Positions 25,721 to 34,937 of a stretch of DNA of 64,000 nucleotides are shown here, piece after piece. Numbering within the stretch: position 1 is the first letter of the stretch; every line of letters starts with the position of its first letter. The DNA is from Bacillota bacterium. GTDB taxonomy: Bacteria; Bacillota; Clostridia; Lachnospirales; Lachnospiraceae. The stretch covers positions 1 through 64,000 of the forward strand of contig JAQXUQ010000016.1 in the NCBI GenBank assembly GCA_029224465.1, written 5' to 3'. The translations under genes were made by a program, and so were the position numbers. Under the pieces are notes generated by a model. It worked only from the letters and a program-made list of their open reading frames with translations. It did not search any database and had not been told where the DNA came from.

Positions 25721-27856
25721 ATGCGTAAAGAAAAAAACAGACAGTGGCGTACAAGTACCGCTGTGAAAATCACTTTGTTCATACTGGCAATCGTCTGCAT
25801 TCTGACGACGGCCGCCGGTGGCGGAATGCTGGTTTATTTCGGCGGAGACCTTGGAAAGAGCGAAGCTTCCCTTGAGGGAACATTTTACGAAGATGCCGCG
25901 CGAAAGTACGCGGTTGCCGCGCTGACCGGAGATTCTTCCCTGGACTTTCGAAACAGCAATTTCAAATATGTGATTGTGGAAGGCACGGATACCCGGAGTC
26001 TTTCGGAAGAGGCAAGGAAAGGAAAGCTGAAACTTTCGAAGTATAATATCGCGGATAAAACCGCGGATGCGGATGAGATACAGCTGATCGTGCGGCATCT
26101 GCAAGGGGAGACCGTAATCGGAGGAAGAGTTTTCGCGTTTGACTTTGCCTACGGGAAAGATGCGAGCTATTACACCTTAAGCTATGACCGCGGGCTGTTC
26201 GAGTGGCCGTACAATCTCGGATCTTCCGGTATTTACAATGATTCCTATGATCCGGAGACCGGCATGCCGGTCGAAAAACCGGAAGGCGTATCGGACTGCG
26301 CAATCCTCTGTCTGATTTCGCAGCCGCTGCATTCCGGCGCGGATCTGTTCACGAGGATCGCGCCGGCAGCGCGAAATATCCGGACCATGCTGACAGGACT
26401 TATGATTGTTTTCGCGGCAAGTGTGATTCTCGCGGTAATTTTCGCGGTTCTTTACCTGCTCGCGGCGGGGCATGTGGCGGAGCCGCAGCATAAGGACAGG
26501 CCGGAGAACATACGGATGCTGCGCGAGAATGATTACATCGAAGTGAGCGGCATCGCCCTGCTTCCTGCCGATCTTTCCTGCGTTCTCTATCTGATCCTGT
26601 GCGGAATCCTGCTTGGCACCGCGCCGGCGCTCGGCTCCGGCAGCGCCGCGGCTGATGCAATCGGCTTCATGATTCTGCTGCTTGTCTTATCGGTCTCGAC
26701 GGCGTTGTTATTGCGTGGCATTGCGATCCAGTGCAAAGGCGGGATGTTTCTTCGGAACACGTTGTTTTGCCGTTTCATTGCATGGGTGCGGCGGCAGACC
26801 GCAAACAGCCGGGAAAGGGAAAGCAGCCTGACCGGCGTTGAAAATCTCTACCGCAGAGTACGCGGACACTTTTTACGGGAGACGGGAATTACCGTGATCA
26901 TGGGGCTTGTCGTACTGTTCAGTACGCTGTCCGGATCTTATCCGACGGTGCTGCTGACCGCGGCCCTGTATATTGCGTGGAGAATTTACCGTTACAGGAA
27001 GCTGCAGGAAGCGCTTGGATCTTTTGCGGCGCTCAAGGAAGGCGCGGACAAGATTTCCGAAGGCTGCTTTGATCATAAAGTGCCGGAAGAGGGAATGCCG
27101 GCTGACCTTCTGCAGATGGCGCGGGCGCTCAACTCGATCAGCGATTCCCTCGACAAAGCGGTTGAAGAGCGTATGAAATCCGAGCATATGCAGACGGAGC
27201 TGATTACCAATGTATCCCACGATATCAGGACGCCTCTGACTTCAATAGTCAACTATGTGGATCTTCTGTCCAAAGATGATATCACGCAGGAGCAGCAGAA
27301 AGAATACCTCGCGATCCTGCAAAAACAAGCCGGGCGCCTGCAAAAGCTCACCGTCGACATTATGGACGCCAGCAGGGCCGGCAGTGGCAAGGTGAAGCTC
27401 TCCATGATGCCGCTCGATGTCACAACCATGATCAGTATGATGGCCGGAGAGTACAGCGAAAAGCTGTCTTCGAAGAAAATCGATCTTGATCTTGAAGGAA
27501 CGGGAAAAGGCGCGGTCATGATCACGGCCGATCCGGATCAGCTCGGCAGAGTCTTTTCGAATCTGTTTAGCAACATGTACAAGTATTCGATGCCGGGGAC
27601 CCGCGCGTATATTGACGTGCGGAAGGCGGAGGAAAAGGTGGAGATTGCGTTTTTGAATATTTCGGAGGCGAAGCTTCATATCACGGCGCAGGAGCTGACA
27701 GAGCGCTTTGTCCGCGGCGATCTTGCCCGTTCGACGGAAGGGAGCGGTCTCGGTCTTTCGATCGCGCGCGGCCTGACAGAGCTGATGAACGGAACATTTG
27801 AAGTCTTCATTGAAGGGGATCTGTTTAAGGTAAAGGTGACGTTTCCCGCGGCCTGA
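25721..27856 (+). CDS. Membrane sensor histidine kinase
   Basis: The 711-residue kinase has a first membrane segment (about residues 13-36), an extracytoplasmic sensor region (37-220), a second segment near 222-248, and then an unusual set of four further hydrophobic segments (about 275-430) before the kinase core. The HisKA helix carries TNVSHDIRTPL with phosphoacceptor His500, and the ATPase domain has DPDQLGRVFSNLFSN and GSGLGLSIARGL. A HAMP-like linker precedes HisKA. It pairs with the upstream regulator. The extra transmembrane helices suggest sensing within the membrane, such as cell-envelope stress or lipid-linked ligands, but no signal can be named. Confidence 0.9.
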   Translation: MRKEKNRQWRTSTAVKITLFILAIVCILTTAAGGGMLVYFGGDLGKSEASLEGTFYEDAARKYAVAALTGDSSLDFRNSNFKYVIVEGTDTRSLSEEARKGKLKLSKYNIADKTADADEIQLIVRHLQGETVIGGRVFAFDFAYGKDASYYTLSYDRGLFEWPYNLGSSGIYNDSYDPETGMPVEKPEGVSDCAILCLISQPLHSGADLFTRIAPAARNIRTMLTGLMIVFAASVILAVIFAVLYLLAAGHVAEPQHKDRPENIRMLRENDYIEVSGIALLPADLSCVLYLILCGILLGTAPALGSGSAAADAIGFMILLLVLSVSTALLLRGIAIQCKGGMFLRNTLFCRFIAWVRRQTANSRERESSLTGVENLYRRVRGHFLRETGITVIMGLVVLFSTLSGSYPTVLLTAALYIAWRIYRYRKLQEALGSFAALKEGADKISEGCFDHKVPEEGMPADLLQMARALNSISDSLDKAVEERMKSEHMQTELITNVSHDIRTPLTSIVNYVDLLSKDDITQEQQKEYLAILQKQAGRLQKLTVDIMDASRAGSGKVKLSMMPLDVTTMISMMAGEYSEKLSSKKIDLDLEGTGKGAVMITADPDQLGRVFSNLFSNMYKYSMPGTRAYIDVRKAEEKVEIAFLNISEAKLHITAQELTERFVRGDLARSTEGSGLGLSIARGLTELMNGTFEVFIEGDLFKVKVTFPAA

Positions 27857-27863
27857 AGGTCAC

Positions 27864-27893
27864 TTGTTATTTCGAATGAATCTGTGCTATAAT
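27864..27893 (+). promoter_or_regulatory. Promoter of the DUF6465-like gene
   Basis: TTGTTA at 27864-27869, an 18-bp spacer and a perfect TATAAT at 27888-27893, immediately after the kinase gene. Confidence 0.65.
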
Positions 27894-27986
27894 GCTATCA
27901 TAAACGGCGGACAATAATCTGCTGAAATAATCATATATGATTAAATCAGAAATCAGGTTGAATTGATAATTCGTAAAGGCTTGCGG

Positions 27987-28220
27987 ATGAAAATGGAAAC
28001 CAGAGATAAGATTGACAGCACATTTCAGATTCATTACAGGAACAGGGTTATTACCGAGGAACAGATCGTAACCAGGGCCATGGAAGCATGGCAGCGCTGT
28101 GGGAACTCGCTGGAAGATGTTCATTCGATCGATTTTTCGCTGCAGCCGGAGGAAGACCGCGTCCAGTACACGATCAACGGAAACAGAGGTAGTGTGGGGA
28201 ATTTTCCGCTTTCCTCCTAG
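27987..28220 (+). CDS. Small DUF6465-like protein
   Basis: The 77-residue protein has the pattern IHYRNRVITEEQIVTRAMEAW followed by FSLQPEEDRVQYTING. This resembles the short Lachnospiraceae proteins annotated DUF6465, with an alpha-beta fold of unknown function, but without their usual Lys/Ala-rich N-terminus. ATG 27987 has AAAGG 7 nt upstream; the ORF-track start is an unsupported TTG. It has its own promoter and terminator. Confidence 0.6.
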   Translation: MKMETRDKIDSTFQIHYRNRVITEEQIVTRAMEAWQRCGNSLEDVHSIDFSLQPEEDRVQYTINGNRGSVGNFPLSS

Positions 28221-28259
28221 AAGTCTGCGGGCAAACGGAATATCTGCAAGTCGTCGTGG

Positions 28260-28293
28260 GGACACGCACTGTGGGGGCAGTGCGTGTCCTTTC
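28260..28293 (+). terminator. Intrinsic terminator
   Basis: A perfect 12-bp stem (28260-28271 with 28278-28289) and 6-nt loop are followed by TTTC and, a little later, CTTTTT. Confidence 0.85.
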
Positions 28294-28355
28294 ACTTTAC
28301 CTTTTTAAATTATATTATGAACCGTCAGCCACGGGACACTATATAAGCCCGGACA

Positions 28356-28387
28356 ATTCGTGCCACCGTTGCCCCCGATTCGTGCCA
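28356..28387 (+). repeat. 10-bp direct repeat, 22-bp period
   Basis: ATTCGTGCCA is repeated exactly with a 12-bp gap, putting both copies on the same DNA face about 35-60 bp upstream of the -10. This fits an activator binding site. A decayed insertion-sequence end with repeated boxes is the alternative. Confidence 0.6.
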
Positions 28388-28462
28388 AAACACTTCCCAT
28401 TTTTCAAATTCCGATTACAATAATCCATATCGGTCGTTCATTCGAAAGCGGCCAGCGTTCAG

Positions 28463-28506
28463 GGACAGCTTCCGCGTAATACGCGAAACGCTGTCCGGAG
28501 TCTTTT
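28463..28506 (+). terminator. Terminator-like hairpin in the pilus leader
   Basis: GGACAGC pairs with GCTGTCC (28463-28469 with 28490-28496) and encloses CGCGTAATACGCG, itself self-complementary. GGAGTCTTTT follows. The upstream CAGCGTT (28453-28459) could pair with AACGCTG (28488-28494) and disrupt this stem, so two exclusive folds are possible. Confidence 0.5.
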
Positions 28507-28556
28507 CGGAGTGCTCTGCATTCTGATCTGCAGTCCTATCTTCAGGAGGTCATATC

Positions 28557-30284
28557 ATGAAATCTTTACACTTTCAGGCTGCTCTGGCAGCCGTTTTTCT
28601 GACAGTATCGCTTTCGGCAGCGGGGGCTGCCGTGCCGGTGCATGCAGCCGGACCCGCTGCGGCGGCGGGAAACGGCGGCGTTACGCTTACAGGCGCGGTC
28701 AACGGACATACATATAAGGCGTATTGTATCTTCACTGGTACAGCGGACGAAAAGGGACGGCTTACGCAGATTCTCTGGGGACCCGGCGTCAGCGCGGACG
28801 CGCAGTTGATCGAAAGGCTGCGGAAGAGCCCTCTGACCGGCAAACGTTTTGCGAATGTCTCTTTGGAGGACGGCGCCGCCGCGGCAGCCGCTGCCATGAA
28901 AGATGCGGGCGCCATGGAGAGCAAGGCGTTCGCGGACGCGTTGTCGCTTTCGCTCAAAGACGCGGCGCAGTCTGTGCAGGGGACGCAGGGAAGCGCTGTT
29001 TTTACGGGGCTGCCGGAAGGATATTATCTTCTGCGCGATGAAAGTGCAATCTCGGAGAAGGATGGAAAAGCGGAGTCTGTTACACAATTCATGCTGAGGA
29101 TCGTTTCGGGGCAGCAGTCTGCGGAGCTCAAGTCGGCGGTGCCGTCGCTGACTAAGAGAGTACGGGAAGACAGCGCCTCCGAAGAAACGCTCCATCACTC
29201 GGAGTATAAGGATGCGGCCGACTGCTCTTTCGGCGACACTGTTTCGTACAAGCTGATCGGCACGCTGCCGGACAATTATGATGTGTATGACACGTACCGG
29301 TATGTTTTTCGGGATCAGGCAGGAGACGGGTTTTCCATGAAAGGCGCGGATTCTGTCAAGGTCTATCTAGCGGATCATGAGAACGCAGCCTATCAGGACA
29401 CGGGAACGAAGGATCTGTCCGATGCAGAAGGACTGAAGATTACCTGCAGCGGGCATGATCTGACCGTGCAGTTCGAGGATCTGAAAAAGGCGGTTCCGTC
29501 TTTCCGGGCGGATCAGAGAATCATTGTGACGTATGACTGCGTTATGAACGGGAACGCGGTTTGCGGCAGTAAAGGAAATGAGAACCGCGCCACGCTCTCG
29601 TTTTCCAACGATCCGAATGAGGGCGGCAAGGGGCGCGTTGATACGACGCCGCAGGAGAAGACAAAGGTCTATACGTATCAGCTTCTGCTCACTAAGACAG
29701 ACAGCAGCAATAATTCGCTCGCGCTGGGCGGCGCTGTATTTGAGCTTTACCGAAAGCGCGGCGGCGTTACCGAGTACGCAACAGGAAAAGACGGCAGTGT
29801 CATCGATTTAACCGGCTGGACAAAAGACGAGAGCAGCGCTGCCAAACTTTCATCCGGACTGACAGGCGCCGGAAAAGGAAAGTTCGGTGTAAGAGGTCTT
29901 GACAGCGGTACATATTACGTAAAAGAGCTGCAGGCGCCGGATGGTTACCGCGCCGGAGATGATGTCAAACTTGTGATTACTGCCGGAATGAAGGATCAGA
30001 ATGGAATGAATGGCAAGCTTGACAGCCTGAAAATCTCCGTGGAGCAGGAGGGAAATACAAGGACACATGACAGCACTTCGAATGAGAACGGGCAGGATCC
30101 GTATGGTGTCCTTCTGGAAGAAGGAACAGTACGCTCGAATGTGACCAATAGGTCAAGCGTGCTCCTGCCGGTTACCGGCGGCACCGGCACAGCGATCTTC
30201 TACGGCGCCGGCATTACAGTGGCAGCGATGGCGGGAATTGTACTGCTTTCCGGCCTTCCCGGAAAGAAAGGAGGCAGACCATGA
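28557..30284 (+). CDS. LPXTG-anchored isopeptide-forming major pilin (SpaA/SpaH-like)
   Basis: The 575-residue secreted protein has a signal peptide (about residues 1-30) and a sorting signal LPVTGG followed by a hydrophobic segment and basic tail. Cna-B/SpaA-type domains are evident: YYLLRDE in the N-terminal domain, ATLSFSNDPNEGG mid-protein, and an E-box YYVKELQAPDGY in the C-terminal domain, where Lys-Asn isopeptide bonds are expected. Length and order fit a pilus backbone subunit. TCAGGAGGT precedes ATG 28557. The stop overlaps the next start (ATGA). Assembly would depend on the sortase two genes downstream. Confidence 0.9.
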   Translation: MKSLHFQAALAAVFLTVSLSAAGAAVPVHAAGPAAAAGNGGVTLTGAVNGHTYKAYCIFTGTADEKGRLTQILWGPGVSADAQLIERLRKSPLTGKRFANVSLEDGAAAAAAAMKDAGAMESKAFADALSLSLKDAAQSVQGTQGSAVFTGLPEGYYLLRDESAISEKDGKAESVTQFMLRIVSGQQSAELKSAVPSLTKRVREDSASEETLHHSEYKDAADCSFGDTVSYKLIGTLPDNYDVYDTYRYVFRDQAGDGFSMKGADSVKVYLADHENAAYQDTGTKDLSDAEGLKITCSGHDLTVQFEDLKKAVPSFRADQRIIVTYDCVMNGNAVCGSKGNENRATLSFSNDPNEGGKGRVDTTPQEKTKVYTYQLLLTKTDSSNNSLALGGAVFELYRKRGGVTEYATGKDGSVIDLTGWTKDESSAAKLSSGLTGAGKGKFGVRGLDSGTYYVKELQAPDGYRAGDDVKLVITAGMKDQNGMNGKLDSLKISVEQEGNTRTHDSTSNENGQDPYGVLLEEGTVRSNVTNRSSVLLPVTGGTGTAIFYGAGITVAAMAGIVLLSGLPGKKGGRP

Positions 30285-33200
30285 AACGCCCGGGAAGAGT
30301 ATCTTTGCTGCTTGCGCTGCTGCTTTTCCTGCAGCCGCACTTTACGGTACTTGCAAGTGAAAACGCTGCCGCGGAGAGTTTGGCGGAGAGTACTGTGGGG
30401 AATACCAGCACTGCGGAGACGGCGGCAGAAAGTGGGACATCTGCGGAAGTAAACGCGGCCGGGGCGGCGGTGAGCGGAGTCTCCGCGGAAGAGAGCGCAG
30501 CAAGGGCGGCGGTGAGCGAAGACACAGCGGGGGTGCAGGCACCGGAGGAAGACCTGACCGCTGCAAGTTCTAACGCCGGGGCTGCGGCCCGACCGCAGAC
30601 AGACGCTGACAGTAAGACGCCGGAAGAAGAGCCGAAATCGCCGGATGCCAAAGCACCTGCGGCGGATGCTGAAAGCACCGCTACGGATAGTGCGGCAGCA
30701 TCTGAAACTTCTGCGGCAGACACGGCGACTGCGGCTGCCGGCAGGATCCCGGCAGCGGAAGTGACTGCAGACGAGTCGCAGACGAAGGCAAAAGCCGGAT
30801 TTTCTGAGGAAGAAACGGAGCCTGCTGCCATGAAAACCAGAACCGTTTATTTGGATGCAGCGCTTTCCGGTATCTGCTATCAGGACAGCCCGACCGGGTC
30901 TGGAAACGGGATTCCGGGAGAAGACGGGATCGTCCGCTATGTGGTATTCGACGGGCAGAATCAGTGCCTTGCGCAGGGAGAAATGGAACGTCTTCCGGAA
31001 CACGCGGAAGACGGCCGTATATGGAACGCTGTTTACAGCGCGGATGTGCCGGAGGAAGCAGAAGCAATCTGTTTCTGTTCATCAGCGGAAGATCCGGCAG
31101 CAGGGACACCAGATGGAACAATAACCGGTTGTGGAACCAGTACCGGATACCTGCCGATTCCGGAAATGGAGAATCCCTGCTTCTATGCGGATGCGGGTGA
31201 TCCTGTAGTTTACACTTCCGGCGCAAGAGGCGGCTACTGGGACAGTGTGTATTCGATCCGATCGCCGGAAAAAGAAAATGAAAAGAAGGGCGAGCCGCAG
31301 GAAATTCTCGATGTTCCGCAGGGCGGGATGCCGGGGGCCGCGGGTATGACCTATGTTCCCGCTACAGTTTACGATTACTATTCGGACATTGAAATGAACG
31401 GTCTTAACCGGTTCGGAAAGTCGGTAAACGGCGTGAATTACCGTTCGTTCATGCCGTTCCGGATTCTGGACGAGACGATGAGTGATTATTATCGCAGCCA
31501 CAACGCACCGGCACCCATTTACACCGGCGCGTTCTCCGGTTCTGACAGGAAGGAGGAAGCCGGGTTCGAGTATCTTCGAAAGGAAATGAATTTATACGGC
31601 AGTGATGACTTCGCAAAATTTTACTGGGCGAATGTAGCGATCAAGAACATTCATGGAGAAGACGCGGCAGGCAGTTATAACAGCGCTGCATGGAACCTTG
31701 CGGGACATGAACTGCAGGGATATGAAGGAACGGGAAGCGGGAATCTGCTTTGCTACGGAACAGAAGCGCCGATGCCGTATTTTTCCGAAGCGTTTCTGAA
31801 GGGAAAGAACAGCCTGCATGCGCAGGTCGGAAAAGTTTTCACGGATACGGCGTTTCCGTTTTTCCGGTCGGAACGGGATGGTGACGGCATCGCGTACTGG
31901 ACCTATGACAGCATGGCGACATCGCTTCATCTTTATGAAACCGCGTCGGACGAACGGTACAGGTATTATCTGGCGGACACCGGCAGGCAGCCCTGGTCGG
32001 AGAATGTCGGCTGCCCGGGCGATCAGCCTGCTGTAGCGAATCCGTATGGCTTCTTCCCGCTCAATGACAGGAGGGCTTCGATGAGCGGAGCCGATTATGA
32101 CTATGGCTTCGGCGTACGGATGGACATCGATTTCAAACTGACGCCGGACGGCAATCTTGTGGACAAAACAGGCACTCCGCGCCCGATTACATTCAACTTT
32201 TCGGGAGATGATGATGTCTGGGTTTTCATAGACGGGAAACTTGCGCTGGACCTTGGCGGCGCGCACGGAAAATCCTATGGCTGCATCAATTTTTCTTCGG
32301 ATCTTCCGTATCAGAGCAGTTACAACGAATACACTTCTTCGCCGGAAACGGCGCAGGTGCCTGCCGGAACGGTTTTCAACAGCGCCGTCAAGAAAAGCCT
32401 TGGTTTTGAGAATCTGACCGAAGGACCGCAGAGTGTTTCCCTGGACCCGTCGCTTCGATCGCCGGGGATGCACACGATGACTTTGTTTTACATGGAAAGA
32501 GGCCTCTGGGAGTCCAACATGAAGGTGGAATTCAACTTCCTTCTGGATGATACGCTCCATGTCCGCAAAAAGGTCAGCATGGACAGCGTCCATCCGCTTT
32601 TCAAAGAGCTTCTCGGATCACAGACATACAAGCTGCAGGCGGACGGACAGTCGTTTGAACTGGGGGACGGAGATGAGAAGAGCTTCAGAGACGTTTTCAA
32701 GCGCGGCAGCACGGTTCATCTGGAGGAACAGGCGTCGCCGCTGTACAAGACAAAGCTGACGATTCTGGAGAATGGCACCGATGTAACAGAGCTTGTGAAG
32801 GATTCCGGCGCTGATCTGCAGAATCCGGTTTTCCGCTCTTATCTGAACCCGGATGATATCAATGCAGGCATTGATCTCACAGCTTTGTTTACCAATACGG
32901 TCAAAACAGGATCGCTGATCGTGGATAAAAGATCATCCGATGGAAGCAGTCTTGCGGGAACGTATCATTTTAAGGTTCATTTTAATATGTCCTCCGGACA
33001 GACTGCGGATACGGAATTTGATATCGTTGCGTCATCGGGGAAGCACACCTACGCGATCCGCGGCGTTCCAGTCGGCACGCAGTATGAGATAGAAGAAGTG
33101 AGCGCGAGTGACAAAACAAAACTTATGAAAATCCAAGGCTCGTCTTTGCGGCCGGAACTATTTCGCAGCGAAAACGGCAAAGCGTATGGAACGATAGCGC

Positions 33201-33400
33201 CGATAGCGGCTTCGGAACAGTCCGGTGCCACGGGTGATGCATCCGGACCGGAGTATACGGTCACGTTTTACAACGGCCTTCCGCCGGCATTTGATTTGCC
33301 GAAGACCGGCGGCCGGGGCATTCTGCTGTTTCTTCTGGGCGGAGGAACGCTGGCTGCAGCGGGATTTGTATTTCTCCGGGAAAGGCAGGCACTGCATTGA
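30281..33400 (+). CDS. LPXTG-anchored pilus tip adhesin with fibro-slime domain
   Basis: The 1039-residue secreted protein has a signal peptide (about residues 1-25) and a long Ala/Ser/Thr/Glu-rich low-complexity stretch (about 25-185). A beta-rich region is followed by a fibro-slime/PA14-like domain centred on FSGDDDVWVFIDGKLALDLGG (about 640-660). Near the C-terminus is a repeat domain (GSLIVDKRSSDGSSLAGTYHF) and the sorting signal LPKTGG, hydrophobic span and charged tail. It resembles ancillary tip pilins that bind host or plant ligands. Translation is coupled to the pilin and sortase genes by 4-nt overlaps. Confidence 0.88.
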   Translation: MKRPGRVSLLLALLLFLQPHFTVLASENAAAESLAESTVGNTSTAETAAESGTSAEVNAAGAAVSGVSAEESAARAAVSEDTAGVQAPEEDLTAASSNAGAAARPQTDADSKTPEEEPKSPDAKAPAADAESTATDSAAASETSAADTATAAAGRIPAAEVTADESQTKAKAGFSEEETEPAAMKTRTVYLDAALSGICYQDSPTGSGNGIPGEDGIVRYVVFDGQNQCLAQGEMERLPEHAEDGRIWNAVYSADVPEEAEAICFCSSAEDPAAGTPDGTITGCGTSTGYLPIPEMENPCFYADAGDPVVYTSGARGGYWDSVYSIRSPEKENEKKGEPQEILDVPQGGMPGAAGMTYVPATVYDYYSDIEMNGLNRFGKSVNGVNYRSFMPFRILDETMSDYYRSHNAPAPIYTGAFSGSDRKEEAGFEYLRKEMNLYGSDDFAKFYWANVAIKNIHGEDAAGSYNSAAWNLAGHELQGYEGTGSGNLLCYGTEAPMPYFSEAFLKGKNSLHAQVGKVFTDTAFPFFRSERDGDGIAYWTYDSMATSLHLYETASDERYRYYLADTGRQPWSENVGCPGDQPAVANPYGFFPLNDRRASMSGADYDYGFGVRMDIDFKLTPDGNLVDKTGTPRPITFNFSGDDDVWVFIDGKLALDLGGAHGKSYGCINFSSDLPYQSSYNEYTSSPETAQVPAGTVFNSAVKKSLGFENLTEGPQSVSLDPSLRSPGMHTMTLFYMERGLWESNMKVEFNFLLDDTLHVRKKVSMDSVHPLFKELLGSQTYKLQADGQSFELGDGDEKSFRDVFKRGSTVHLEEQASPLYKTKLTILENGTDVTELVKDSGADLQNPVFRSYLNPDDINAGIDLTALFTNTVKTGSLIVDKRSSDGSSLAGTYHFKVHFNMSSGQTADTEFDIVASSGKHTYAIRGVPVGTQYEIEEVSASDKTKLMKIQGSSLRPELFRSENGKAYGTIAPIAASEQSGATGDASGPEYTVTFYNGLPPAFDLPKTGGRGILLFLLGGGTLAAAGFVFLRERQALH

Positions 33401-34263
33401 GAAAAATCATCGCGGGTTTTCTGCTTGCCGCCGGGCTTTGTCTGATGCTCGCGCCATGGGCAATGAATCAAATGAACAGGAAAATCCGGCACGGTGAAAT
33501 CGAAAGGTATACGGATAGCGTGCAGAACCGTTCGGAGAATAAACTTGCCGAGGAATGGAACAGGGCCTGCGAATATAACAGAACTGAAAAAATACCTGCG
33601 GATTTGACGGAGCCCGGCCGTGAGCAGGAATATGAAGAACTGCTGAATCCGGGCGGAGACATGGTCATGGGGTATCTTGAAATGAAGAGCGCAGATATCC
33701 TTCTTCCGATTTATCATGGGACTTCGGAAGAGGTGCTGCAGAAGGGCTGCGGGCATCTGAAAGAATCATCGCTCCCTGTCGGCGGAGCCGGAACGCACTG
33801 CGTGCTGACGGGGCATACCGGGATGCCGCAGGAGAAGCTGCTTACGGATCTGGACAGGGTGAAAAAGGGCGATACATTTACGCTGCATGTTTTAGGACAC
33901 GCATTGACTTATAAAGTCGATCAGATACGTGTCGTTCTTCCTGATCAGCAGGAAGGTCTTATGCCTGTAAAGGGGAAAGACTACTGCACGCTGGTAACTT
34001 GTACGCCTTACGGCATTAACACCCACAGACTGCTGGTTCGTGGCAGAAGGGTTATAGAATCTGTAATAACATTAAAGCTGTCAGTACCTTCGGATTTTTC
34101 CGCGTATTACCCGGAGACATACTGCCGCAGCGCAGGCTTTGCGCTGATCGCCGCGTTCAGCGCGGCCGCAGGCGCGGCGCTTGCCGGACTTCTTACGAAA
34201 AGACTGGAGCGTAATGGAACAAAACAATGCATGAAGAAAAGGAGGCTTCCGCTGCATGGATAA
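33397..34263 (+). CDS. Class C (pilus) sortase
   Basis: The 288-residue membrane transpeptidase has an N-terminal anchor (about residues 4-24), a catalytic domain with His in LTGHTGMP, Cys in TLVTCTPYGINTHRLLVRG and the downstream Arg, and a C-terminal hydrophobic segment (about 245-265) typical of class C. LNPGGDMVMGYLEM matches the conserved entry to the barrel. The usual lid DPW/DPF motif is not seen; TEPGRE occupies the region. The start is TTG overlapping the tip-pilin stop, with AAAGGCAGG upstream. It should polymerise the SpaA-like pilin. Confidence 0.9.
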   Translation: MRKIIAGFLLAAGLCLMLAPWAMNQMNRKIRHGEIERYTDSVQNRSENKLAEEWNRACEYNRTEKIPADLTEPGREQEYEELLNPGGDMVMGYLEMKSADILLPIYHGTSEEVLQKGCGHLKESSLPVGGAGTHCVLTGHTGMPQEKLLTDLDRVKKGDTFTLHVLGHALTYKVDQIRVVLPDQQEGLMPVKGKDYCTLVTCTPYGINTHRLLVRGRRVIESVITLKLSVPSDFSAYYPETYCRSAGFALIAAFSAAAGAALAGLLTKRLERNGTKQCMKKRRLPLHG

Positions 34264-34924
34264 AAAGCTCAGAATCGGGACGTGGCTTCTCATAGCAGCC
34301 ACACTATCCGTTGTCGTCTGGATGTGCATGCCGGGGAGAGTGCATGCCGCTTCCGGCAGTAGTCAGGTTATCATTACAAACTGTCTGCTGCCGGACCAGA
34401 CACTGTTTCTCTATAAGGTTGGCAGAAGCGCGGGCGGGAAGAAAATTGAGTTCGACTCCGTTTATACCCGAAACGGTATCCGGAATGTTTCCTCTGAGGA
34501 CAAGCGAATCCGTACGGTGCCGGAGGAATTGCTGGGTGTGATCCATAAGTCAGAAGACAGTATACAGCCGGCATACGCGGCGAAGGCGGATGAAAAGCCG
34601 GAATGTCATTTTTACGGCGTGATGCCCGGCATCTATCTTCTGACAGGAAAGGATGTTTCGAAGCAGGGGACCGGCTACTGTGTGGTCCCGGCGCTTATTG
34701 AAGTTCCGGAAGGACAGGAGTATACGAAAGACGCGGTAAAGGCTGCGGTCAAGTTCGAGCTGCAGAAGCGGGATGCGGGGGACGGGCCGCCGGCGGAAGA
34801 AGCTGCGAGGGAAGAAGGGGGAAAAACACCGGCAACCGGCGACACGTCGAAAGAAAGTACATGGGCATTTCTGATGGGGCTCTCCGTTCTTGCCGGTGCA
34901 TTTGTTCAATACAGATGGCGCTGA
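34256..34924 (+). CDS. Small sortase-anchored basal pilin-like protein
   Basis: The 222-residue secreted protein has a signal peptide (about residues 1-31). A single beta-rich domain with YLLTGKDVSKQGTGYCVVP resembles Cna-B folds. The C-terminus TPATGD, then a hydrophobic segment and YRWR tail, is a variant cell-wall sorting signal (PATG instead of LPXTG). It overlaps the sortase gene by 8 nt and ends the operon. Size and position suggest a basal or anchoring minor pilin; this role is inferred. Confidence 0.75.
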   Translation: MDKKLRIGTWLLIAATLSVVVWMCMPGRVHAASGSSQVIITNCLLPDQTLFLYKVGRSAGGKKIEFDSVYTRNGIRNVSSEDKRIRTVPEELLGVIHKSEDSIQPAYAAKADEKPECHFYGVMPGIYLLTGKDVSKQGTGYCVVPALIEVPEGQEYTKDAVKAAVKFELQKRDAGDGPPAEEAAREEGGKTPATGDTSKESTWAFLMGLSVLAGAFVQYRWR

Positions 34925-34937
34925 CAGGCGTATAATA

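Larger units (their letters stand above)
28300..28556 (+). promoter_or_regulatory. Upstream region of the pilus operon
   Basis: About 250 bp without a gene. A direct repeat ATTCGTGCCA occurs at 28356-28365 and 28378-28387. A TACAAT -10 lies at 28416-28421 without a good -35. A terminator-like hairpin sits at 28463-28506 and a strong AGGAGGT ribosome site just before the pilin start. Poor core promoter plus upstream repeats suggests an activator-dependent promoter. Confidence 0.5.

Noticed and set aside
28356-28387. Sigma-54 promoter on the minus strand
   Set aside because: TGGCACGAAT resembles a -24 box, but no GC at the required -12 spacing follows and no gene lies in that direction.
28300-28556. 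Small RNA gene or insertion sequence upstream of the pilus operon
   Set aside because: Only short repeats and one hairpin are visible; no terminal inverted repeats, transposase remnant or clear promoter/terminator pair.
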